NCBI GenBank assembly: GCA_020853655.1
Contig: JADYYL010000367.1
Coordinates: forward strand, 1 to 5,302
Direction: 5' to 3'
DNA length: 5,302 nt
From: Deltaproteobacteria bacterium
GTDB lineage: Bacteria; Bdellovibrionota_C; UBA2361; SZUA-149; JADYYL01
In this document: positions 1 through 5,302 of the stretch, one piece after another
How the letters are laid out: every line of letters begins with the position of its first letter
Numbering within the stretch: the stretch's first letter is position 1
The notes under the pieces: model-generated
What the model was told of the DNA's origin: nothing
Databases searched by the model: none
The model's input: the letters and a program-made list of their open reading frames with translations, nothing else
Translations under genes and position numbers: made by a program

Positions 1-319
1 ACGTGAAACTCTGGCGAAGTCGAGGTTGGATGCCTGAGGGTGCTGGGACCGTTCAATCCACCGCTCTCTGTCGTCGTTCGCGGCCGATTGGTGAGCGTTG
101 AAAGGAGATGACGTCGAGATTGATTGCCGCGCGGCGTGACAACATGCACATCCGACCGCCGCAGCGACGCTCGAGACACGAAGTAGAAAGGGCGTGGTAG
201 CTGGTTCAGGTGGTCAAGCAGTGGGGCGATGAAGAGGAGCTGGATCGGCAACAGCCCATCGACAATCACAGCCGACAGGCTCAGAGGAGATCAGTGTCGG
301 AGAACCCAAACGACTCGCG
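1..319. other. Left-end region with no supportable gene
   Basis: These bases follow the large gene. On the minus strand one frame stays open from 213 to the left edge (71 codons after a TGA at 214-216) but contains no ATG, GTG or TTG start. A second minus-strand frame is open from a GTG near 150 to the edge, with no ribosome-binding site. On the plus strand AAAGGAG (101-107) directly abuts an ATG at 108-110 that opens only a 30-codon frame. None is convincing, and no RNA gene is visible. Confidence 0.5.
272..300. repeat. Small inverted repeat just downstream of the large gene
   Basis: CCGACA (272-277) and TGTCGG (295-300) are perfect inverted arms of six bases around a 17-base loop. The repeat begins about 20 bases after the TAG stop of the large gene in the direction of transcription. 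There is no following T-run, so an intrinsic terminator is not supported. It may be an mRNA 3'-end stem or chance. Confidence 0.3.
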
Positions 320-3300
320 CTACTGAACAGCCGCCTTTCGGGCAGCGAGGATTTGTTGGTCCGCGATGTTGAAAATCTTGCTGAGGTCCTTCTCTGCTGG
401 GTCAAGATACGCCACGCCAGGATCCAGGCGCACACCGGGCTCTCGCTGCTGCTTGAGATGGGGTAATTCTGCGAGAGTGATGTTCCGTCCGCCGGGAAGT
501 GCGACACGCGTGGAGCGCGCATACACGCCGAACTCCTGCTTGGCGAGCTCCATCGCCATAGTGGCTTCTATGCGAGTAACGTTGCCGACGACAGCGCTCA
601 TCTCATCGCCGCCGTGACGGAGTGCGACATAATGTCCGCGCCCCTCTGTGACCTTTGAGAGCGCGCGCTTGAACGCACCGGATGCAACTGCAAGCGCCTT
701 ATCACCAAGTATTGGATTGATCTCGGAAAGGCCCTTCAGATTTCCGAGATCGAGCTCAACATAGTAGTGCGGTGTCCCGGTGCGCGCGGAGAATTCCTGC
801 GCTCTTCGTATTGTGGACACCCGGGCCGCCTGGCTGTAGAGCCCGGTGATCTCGTCAAACGACTGCTGCCGCGTACCGAGAAGCCACTCAGTTTGGCTCG
901 AGGAGATGGACGCTCCACTTCGCCGCCGAACTTCCTGCCTATGTGCCTCGACGGCGATGGTCCACGGATCATCCAAGCGTTCGGTGAGATTGGGATTGAT
1001 CGGCAGCTCCTTCACTGAATCGCGCACCGGAGTTGCTGGTTTGGCGGAGGCCACGGGCGCAGCTGAGACCTCCGTCGATTTCGGCGCAGCGGGTCCACGA
1101 ACACTGTCGTCCAGCTCGCGGAGCAGGTTCCCCGGACTGGTGTTGCCACGAACGGGAAGGGTCGCCGTTCTTAGCGTCACTCCATTGCCAGCACCTCGAG
1201 GATTGTTCAGATTCGCCAGTCCCCGATCAGCGATCTCCTGTTCGAACTCTGCAACGGCTTTTCCGAGCGCTTGATTGACTTGGTTGGTGTCGGCGCCGAC
1301 GACGAGCGCGTTAAAGCGTCCGCCCTTCTCGGGGCCACGATCCCGAAACATGACCAACCCGCCCTTGACGTTCCCGCTCAGCTTGCTCAACTCGCCTTCA
1401 ACCTTTGTCACGGCAAGCCGCATGACATCATTGGCGCCTTCATGCGTGAGAGTTTGATTGAGCCCTGCGAGATTGGTCAGGTCGATCCCCGCAGCGGTAA
1501 CATTGCCCTCCGTTGCAAGAACGAAACGTCCCGAGCGCTGCAGAGTATGAAATTGATAGCTCCGGTCAAGGAGCCCAGTCACCTCGTCAAGAACAAGCCC
1601 GCGAGTCGCAAACAGCTCCGTAGCGACTTCGCGATTAATGCCCAGCTCCTGCGCTCGCTGCACATACTGCTGACGAGCGAGTTCCTCTGGAGTACCGAGA
1701 CGAAGCTCAGACAGCGGATTCCCGAGGCGCGGCTTGAGCGCAGCGTGAGCGCCAGAGAAAAGCGCCATTCCCCCCGCGACCTTCGCGAGAGCAATCATTC
1801 CGCTCTCTGTCATCGCGTCCTTCTGACCTTGAGTCAGATTGGAATTCTCGATCGCCCCCATCGCAGAGAGCTGAGTCGCGGCGAGCATTGCGGTCTGAGT
1901 ACCCATCATCGCGGTACCGAACGCCCGAGTAATCGTGTCGTATCTTTCGACTTTGGAGAGTAGATAGAGCGACTCGAGCTGCTTTGGGCCGATGCCCGAC
2001 GCGCCGCTGGAGACGAGGTTTGAAAGTCGCTCAGTGAAGCGCTCTTGAGGTGACTTCATCGCGAAGCCGGTTAACGACTCTGTGATCGCCTGCTGTCGAG
2101 TCCGAAGGGTATCGCGCAACTCCCCCTGCACTGCATCTGAGCGAAGCCACTGAACGACTTCACGCGATGCGTTCTGCTCTGCGATGTCCGCTCCGGCTTG
2201 ATCCAGCTCTCGCGCAAGCGAGACTGACAGATCGGCGAGCCCCTTCGATGTCCGACGACTCACGACGGATCCCACGCCTGCCCGCGCCAATCCACCGAAC
2301 GAAAGAAATGCAGTGGAGATCGTAGCGAGCGCGCCTGCTGCAATCTGTACCGGATCATCGCTACTCGCGATCCCGGTGTTCCAACCATCCGACAATCGTT
2401 GCCCTCCACCGCGCTTCGCTAGCTGCACCGCGTATACGCAAAGAGCGCCCCCGACTGCGGCCCCAGCACCTGCGCCTTTCGTCCCCCCTGCGACTCCGCC
2501 CGATACCGCACCAACGGTGCCACCGACCGCGGCGCCGGGCCCAGTCGGTGCAGTAACGACCGCTCCCGCCGCGCCGCCCGCTGCAGCGCCGGGGATGGCA
2601 CCGAGCACAAAACCGACAGCAGCCCCACCAACGGCACACGCGGCCGTGTCCAAGGGGTCCGATTTGAGTCCCTCAAGGCTGATGTTCTTCGCGCCCGCTA
2701 CAGCCCGGGCCGCAAAGCTCGAACGATCGACACTGAGAAACTCTGCAAGACGATCACGAAACTGCGGTAGAAAATCTGCGTAGTGCGTCTGAATGTCCTT
2801 CACCGTCGTGCGCACCGCCTCGCCCGCCGCGCCGGCGCCTTTGAACGCGCGCGTCTCATCAAGAAGCACCGCCATAATCTCCGTTCGCATCGCCTGATAG
2901 AGCTTCTCCCGCTGTGCCGGCTCGAGCGAGGGAGACTTCTCTCGAACAGCAGTCGCCAGGCCTTCCAGTGTGTATCGCCGCTCGCGAATCGCCTGGGCTT
3001 GTTCGAGAGTCGTCGCCTGCGATGAAGAGATTCGGTGCTGCTCGATCAGCGCCGAAAACTGGAGATTCCGATTCTGTAAGGGGTCCTGGACCGCATGAGA
3101 TTCTCGCTCGGCATTATTCGCGCTTCGCAGCGCGCGCTCCGGAAGGCCGAGCTGGGTGTAGTATTGCGCATCCTGAATATTCGATAGCACCCGATTGGAC
3201 ACGAGTGACGGGATTTGTACTTTCAGGGCGCTCCCTGGTCCTGCGGATGCCTCTCGATCAAGGAAGACGCTTCGCACCTCTCGAGCGAGCATCGTATCGA

Positions 3301-3709
3301 CAATATGCATCGCCTGATTCGGATGCGAGACAACCGCGAGAGACATCCGCTCCGCGCGCATGATCGACGAGAGCAGTTCCTGTCGCTCGGTCACGTCCAT
3401 ACGGTCGTATGCGATGCCGATCCGCTGGCGCAGCTGTCCATTCAGGAGCACTTCCTCTCGGCGGCCGAACGGCAGGAGTGGCGTATCGGAAGAATCAGTA
3501 ATGAGGCGCTGCGAAAGATTCGCGCTCATCACACTTTCGAAGTCTTGAATGCCCAGCTTGTTCCCGATGGTTCGAACAAGGTCCTTGTACTCGCTCCTCA
3601 GGAGCGACGCTTCCATCTCACGCTGGGCTCGCTCGACGAGCGCGTTCTGCGCTGGCGTGGGAGTCTTTGATGTCTGAGCCGCGGCGGGCGCGGCGATCTG
3701 GGTTTCCAT
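320..3709 (-). CDS. Large multidomain protein with glycine-zipper region and tandem GGDEF-like domains
   Basis: This is an 1129-residue ORF ending in TAG at 320-322. The ATG at 3707-3709 is the first possible start: an in-frame TAA lies at 3743-3745 with no start codon between. Order of parts: an Ala/Pro-rich, probably disordered tip (1-25); a charged helical region (26-340); a Gly/Ala-rich hydrophobic stretch (about 357-436); a second hydrophobic segment (about 454-483); a helical region with weaker hydrophobic stretches (597-620, 636-658); a degenerate GGDEF-like domain (about 690-832); an Ala/Pro/Ser linker (about 866-912); and a C-terminal GGDEF-like domain (about 936-1129) with GGDEM at 1033-1037. 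No Sec signal peptide is visible. GGDEF domains classically make cyclic di-GMP from two GTP, but altered copies often act only as nucleotide sensors. Which applies here is not settled by the sequence. I do not recognise the N-terminal two thirds. The protein could be a membrane-associated signalling protein or an exported effector-like protein; both are inference. Confidence 0.93.
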   Translation of the reverse strand: METQIAAPAAAQTSKTPTPAQNALVERAQREMEASLLRSEYKDLVRTIGNKLGIQDFESVMSANLSQRLITDSSDTPLLPFGRREEVLLNGQLRQRIGIAYDRMDVTERQELLSSIMRAERMSLAVVSHPNQAMHIVDTMLAREVRSVFLDREASAGPGSALKVQIPSLVSNRVLSNIQDAQYYTQLGLPERALRSANNAERESHAVQDPLQNRNLQFSALIEQHRISSSQATTLEQAQAIRERRYTLEGLATAVREKSPSLEPAQREKLYQAMRTEIMAVLLDETRAFKGAGAAGEAVRTTVKDIQTHYADFLPQFRDRLAEFLSVDRSSFAARAVAGAKNISLEGLKSDPLDTAACAVGGAAVGFVLGAIPGAAAGGAAGAVVTAPTGPGAAVGGTVGAVSGGVAGGTKGAGAGAAVGGALCVYAVQLAKRGGGQRLSDGWNTGIASSDDPVQIAAGALATISTAFLSFGGLARAGVGSVVSRRTSKGLADLSVSLARELDQAGADIAEQNASREVVQWLRSDAVQGELRDTLRTRQQAITESLTGFAMKSPQERFTERLSNLVSSGASGIGPKQLESLYLLSKVERYDTITRAFGTAMMGTQTAMLAATQLSAMGAIENSNLTQGQKDAMTESGMIALAKVAGGMALFSGAHAALKPRLGNPLSELRLGTPEELARQQYVQRAQELGINREVATELFATRGLVLDEVTGLLDRSYQFHTLQRSGRFVLATEGNVTAAGIDLTNLAGLNQTLTHEGANDVMRLAVTKVEGELSKLSGNVKGGLVMFRDRGPEKGGRFNALVVGADTNQVNQALGKAVAEFEQEIADRGLANLNNPRGAGNGVTLRTATLPVRGNTSPGNLLRELDDSVRGPAAPKSTEVSAAPVASAKPATPVRDSVKELPINPNLTERLDDPWTIAVEAHRQEVRRRSGASISSSQTEWLLGTRQQSFDEITGLYSQAARVSTIRRAQEFSARTGTPHYYVELDLGNLKGLSEINPILGDKALAVASGAFKRALSKVTEGRGHYVALRHGGDEMSAVVGNVTRIEATMAMELAKQEFGVYARSTRVALPGGRNITLAELPHLKQQREPGVRLDPGVAYLDPAEKDLSKIFNIADQQILAARKAAVQ
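323..904 (-). other. C-terminal GGDEF-like domain with GGDEM signature (residues about 936-1129)
   Basis: The domain opens with DEITGL (952-957), the counterpart of the D-x-LTGL entry motif. It has a beta strand ending in ELDLGNLK, whose D987 fits the first metal-binding aspartate. The signature is RHGGDEM, with D1035 and E1036 matching the catalytic acidic pair. Departures from an active cyclase: the asparagine that normally contacts guanine (N of the FKxIND motif) aligns with S995, the GH pair is missing, and this loop is one residue short before GD at 1002-1003. The inhibitory site, RxxD five residues before GGDEF, reads RGHY (1024-1027), so product inhibition at a canonical I-site is unlikely. 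GTP cyclisation is possible but uncertain. The domain runs to the last residues of the protein, ending in a helix that contains ADQQILAARK, as GGDEF domains usually do. Confidence 0.75.
974..1114 (-). other. Ala/Pro/Ser-rich linker between the two GGDEF-like domains (residues about 866-912)
   Basis: Low-complexity stretch rich in Ala, Pro, Ser and Lys (for example GPAAPKSTEVSAAPVASAKP, 872-891), without predicted hydrophobic core. It separates the degenerate and the GGDEM-bearing domains and is probably flexible, long enough to let the two copies fold back on each other. Confidence 0.6.
1214..1642 (-). other. Degenerate GGDEF-like domain (residues about 690-832)
   Basis: DEVTGLLDR (708-716) matches the D-x-LTGLxNR entry motif. 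IDLTNLAGLNQTLTHEGAND (742-761) matches the metal and guanine-binding loop, keeping D743, N751 and H756; the D of the GD pair aligns with N760. At the place of the signature the protein reads EKGGRFNALV (794-803), so the acidic residues of GGDEF are gone. By family rules this copy cannot catalyse cyclisation, but it may still bind a nucleotide or hold the second domain in a dimer-like arrangement. The call rests on motif spacing alone and would be confirmed or rejected by a profile search or a structure prediction. Confidence 0.6.
2402..2641 (-). other. Glycine-zipper-like hydrophobic region (residues about 357-436)
   Basis: About 80 residues are made up mostly of Gly, Ala and Val, with many GxxxG and AxxxG spacings, for example GGAAVGFVLGAIPGAAAGGA (361-380) and GAVSGGVAGGTKGAGAGAAVG (400-420). 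It has two likely turns, at TAPTGPG (386-392) and near TKG (410-412), and it ends in a hydrophobic strand ALCVYAVQL before AKRGGG. Charged residues are almost absent between 357 and 431. Such stretches form tightly packed membrane hairpins in glycine-zipper proteins and in several membrane-inserting toxins. Membrane insertion of this one is inference. The skewed codon content also produces long spurious frames on the opposite strand here. Confidence 0.65.
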
Positions 3710-3728
3710 AACCTCTTGAAACCCCTCT
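3710..3728 (-). promoter_or_regulatory. Ribosome-binding region of the 1129-residue gene
   Basis: On the minus strand, AAGAGG (3717-3712) lies only two bases before the ATG at 3709, closer than the usual five to nine. A second purine run, AGAGGGG (3728-3722), lies 12 bases before the ATG, slightly too far. Neither is ideally spaced. No in-frame alternative start lies upstream before the TAA at 3743-3745, so the ATG remains the best start unless the true start is internal; the next Met codon, residue 32, has no better site. Confidence 0.45.
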
Positions 3729-3826
3729 GTGGGGACATCCGGTTATGGGCGAAATCACACGAACCGTGGCATCACGATCTTCACAACTTACTCAGTCGGT
3801 GCGCGCAGATATGCCATTCGGAGTAG

Positions 3827-3849
3827 CGCGAACCGAGCGATTCGGCGCG
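3827..3849. repeat. GC-rich inverted repeat (imperfect hairpin)
   Basis: The arms CGCG-CCGA and TCGG-CGCG pair over eight base pairs with a two-base AA bulge on the left arm and a five-base loop (GCGAT). It lies about 120 bases before the start of the large gene and about 260 bases after the DUF4340 stop. No T-run follows on either strand, so it is not a classic intrinsic terminator. It could be an operator, an mRNA leader structure or chance in GC-rich DNA. Confidence 0.35.
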
Positions 3850-4108
3850 GTGCTCGCAGTCTTGTTTGGAGAGCATGCCCTAACCACTCGCATCTATTCG
3901 ACATCTAAGAGTATCGAGGCTGAGCGAGGGGGCTGGAGAACCGGGCTGCCAGGGGCGGCCACTCGACAGCACACGGCAACAAACCGTGTACGCCACACCG
4001 TCGCTCTGTGGGGTAGATATCGCTCCCGGAACAGCACTCTGGGGGTATGCTCTTGCCTGCGAGGACACTGGGCAGTCCGCGAGGGCTCTATGGCGGTCCG
4101 TTGGCGCC

Positions 4109-5302
4109 CTACTTCGCCGCAGAAGTACTCGACTTCATCAACGACTCGCGGGTCTGACGCAGCTTCTGCGAGAAGTACTGCGGGAGCTGATACGCCCAAT
4201 TCGCAAATCGATCGTCAAGCTTCTTTGCTTCCTCAGCATTGGAAAGCTTTGCTGTTAGCGGTTCGACTTCAGGGACATCCGCAACATCGACTTCCTCTTC
4301 GTCGTCTCCCGCGTCAACTTTCGCTGCCGTCGGAGCCGGCGTCGCCGCGGCACGTTCCTTCGCCACGCGCTCGTTATGAGACTTAATTTCTGTCTCAACG
4401 CTCTTCGCGACGGCGTCAGAGTAGGCGACATCGACCTTGGCGAATAGCTTCTCGCCATCCTTGCCAGAGTCGACTGTGTAGAGCAGCCCGTCGTTCGTTT
4501 CGTAAACGGTTCGATTATCGAACTTCACGCCCTTCAGCTTCTCGTCCACTTCGGCCGCGGGAACGACGTCGGAGATACGAATGTTCTCAAGTCCAGAAGC
4601 GAGCTGCGAGATGGTCGCTTCCTCCGGCGTCTCGCCCGACTTCACTGAGGCTAATTGGAACGTTCGCGCTTGCGATCCCTCGGGACCCGAAGTCACGCGA
4701 AAGATCTCCTTCCACCCTCCGTCGGTCCGTATGAGCTGAGCGACAGAGCGCACGCGACTCTGCGGAACGGTGAAGAGCTCCTGTTCCAGCCACTCTTCGG
4801 GGATCGTTGCGAAGGAGAGTTGCTCCGAAACGAGATACACCTCGTTCGCACCTGAACGCCGAACATATTGCCCCCCTCCGCTCGGTGCCATCGGATCGGG
4901 ACGCTTTGATTTCCGGGTTTCCCCGAGAATGAGTGAGGCGATCTCCTTGCCATCGCGTGTGGCGAGCACGACTTTGGTCTTGCCGCTCTCGACCGCCTTA
5001 TCGTCGACGCCGAGTGCCGCGAATTTCTCCGGATCTTCGGTAACCTTTTGGGTGACCGAAAGATTGATGAGCTTCACGAGAAGCGCGCGAATTTTATCTC
5101 CCGATGCGAAGTAGTTCGCGCGAGCCGGCACACGCCATCGGTCGTCCTGCTCGATGAGTTCGACACTCTTATCGCTTTGAGCAATCGAAATCTTCGCGAC
5201 CTGCTCCCCATCGACATCACCAAACACGTCGACCCGATTCGCTCCACCGCGCGGAGAATCATCCTCCCGGGCAAAGTAGTAAACGAGGCCAAGAAAAACG
5301 AC
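4109..5302 (-). CDS. DUF4340 domain-containing protein, N-terminus cut by window edge
   Basis: The frame is open from the TAG stop at 4109-4111 to the window edge, giving 397 visible residues. A GTG at 5225-5227 could be taken as a start. However, the 25 codons before it encode VVFLGLVYYFA followed by a charged stretch (REDD), which looks like the end of an N-terminal membrane anchor, so the real start lies beyond 5302. Family-like features, in visible numbering: a beta-rich repeat with AKISI near 36 and the tryptophan of DDRWRVP at 56, an ALGVDD block near 96 (the usual YGLD-like spot), LILGE near 124 followed by YVRR and VYLV, and a C-terminal WAYQLP near 369 before a basic helix. I assign DUF4340 from this pattern by recall. 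Such proteins often sit beside GldF/GldG-like ABC transporter genes and are probably anchored with the bulk outside the cytoplasm, but their biochemical role is unknown. An Ala/Pro and then acidic low-complexity stretch lies at about 318-349. Confidence 0.82.
   Translation of the reverse strand, partial: VVFLGLVYYFAREDDSPRGGANRVDVFGDVDGEQVAKISIAQSDKSVELIEQDDRWRVPARANYFASGDKIRALLVKLINLSVTQKVTEDPEKFAALGVDDKAVESGKTKVVLATRDGKEIASLILGETRKSKRPDPMAPSGGGQYVRRSGANEVYLVSEQLSFATIPEEWLEQELFTVPQSRVRSVAQLIRTDGGWKEIFRVTSGPEGSQARTFQLASVKSGETPEEATISQLASGLENIRISDVVPAAEVDEKLKGVKFDNRTVYETNDGLLYTVDSGKDGEKLFAKVDVAYSDAVAKSVETEIKSHNERVAKERAAATPAPTAAKVDAGDDEEEVDVADVPEVEPLTAKLSNAEEAKKLDDRFANWAYQLPQYFSQKLRQTRESLMKSSTSAAK

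Larger units (their letters stand above)
3710..4108. other. Intergenic region between the DUF4340 gene and the large gene
   Basis: These 399 bases lie between the DUF4340 stop and the downstream start. Open frames crossing it on either strand run into one of the flanking genes in the wrong frame and have unlikely, Arg/Ser/Pro-rich products. I found no tRNA, no terminator with a T-run and no clear -35/-10 pair. The length suggests that the large gene has its own promoter, but I could not place it. The only structure I can point to is the inverted repeat at 3827-3849. Confidence 0.6.

Noticed and set aside
108..200. 30-codon plus-strand ORF with AAAGGAG directly before ATG
   Set aside because: The Shine-Dalgarno-like run touches the ATG with no spacing, and the Arg-rich product is short and without recognisable features.
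1271..1963. 230-codon plus-strand open frame
   Set aside because: It lies wholly inside the large minus-strand gene, which has clear domain motifs in its own frame. The product is Arg/Ser/Leu-rich without recognisable motifs, so it is an antisense shadow.
2313..2783. 156-codon plus-strand frame, very Ala/Pro-rich
   Set aside because: It is the antisense image of the Gly/Ala-rich codons of the glycine-zipper region; the low-complexity composition follows from that and not from coding selection.
3820..3905. tRNA-like stretch on the minus strand (D-loop-like AGTGGTTA and a GGTTCG run)
   Set aside because: The expected four-base D stem does not pair around the AGTGGTTA loop, no anticodon stem can be drawn, and the T-loop lacks the TTCGA form.
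4061..4082. Possible terminator hairpin after the DUF4340 stop
   Set aside because: Only GGAC/GTCC plus two further pairs beyond a mismatch can form, and no T-run follows.
3894..4199. 101-codon minus-strand frame overlapping the end of the DUF4340 gene
   Set aside because: It starts inside the DUF4340 coding region in another frame and runs into the gap; the product is Arg/Pro-rich and unlike any family I recognise.
3745..4386. 213-codon plus-strand frame crossing the intergenic gap
   Set aside because: Its right part is antisense to the DUF4340 gene and its product is Arg/Ser-rich without domains; no ribosome-binding site is apparent before its ATG.

Overview
The window carries two genes, both on the minus strand and separated by about 400 bases without a convincing gene. 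Base composition is moderately GC-rich (about 55-60% by eye). The right-hand gene belongs to the DUF4340 family, which in many Gram-negative lineages lies next to a GldF/GldG-like ABC transport module. This suggests a Gram-negative bacterium, perhaps from one of the lineages formerly called deltaproteobacteria or a similar phylum. No marker in the window fixes the taxon.

Layout in the direction of transcription (right to left). (1) 5302-4109: a DUF4340-type membrane-anchored protein. Its true start lies beyond the right edge, because the reading frame is open to base 5302 and encodes the end of a transmembrane segment there. (2) 4108-3710: a 399-base gap with the downstream gene's ribosome-binding region and one GC-rich inverted repeat. 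(3) 3709-320: a large 1129-residue protein that I do not recognise as a named family. Its parts are a soluble helical N-terminal third, a long Gly/Ala-rich glycine-zipper-like hydrophobic stretch, a second helical part with further hydrophobic segments, and two tandem GGDEF-like (diguanylate-cyclase fold) domains. The first GGDEF-like domain has lost the signature; the second keeps GGDEM. (4) 319-1: trailing sequence with a small inverted repeat just after the stop codon and no supportable gene.

The large protein is the interesting item. The GGDEF module was apparently duplicated inside the protein, and the two copies have lost different halves of the nucleotide site. They sit behind a potentially membrane-inserting stretch in a protein with no Sec signal. 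It could be a membrane-associated c-di-GMP or nucleotide-sensing protein, or an exported effector-like protein. The sequence alone cannot decide between these. No functional link between the two genes is visible beyond shared strand, and the gap argues that they may be separate transcription units.
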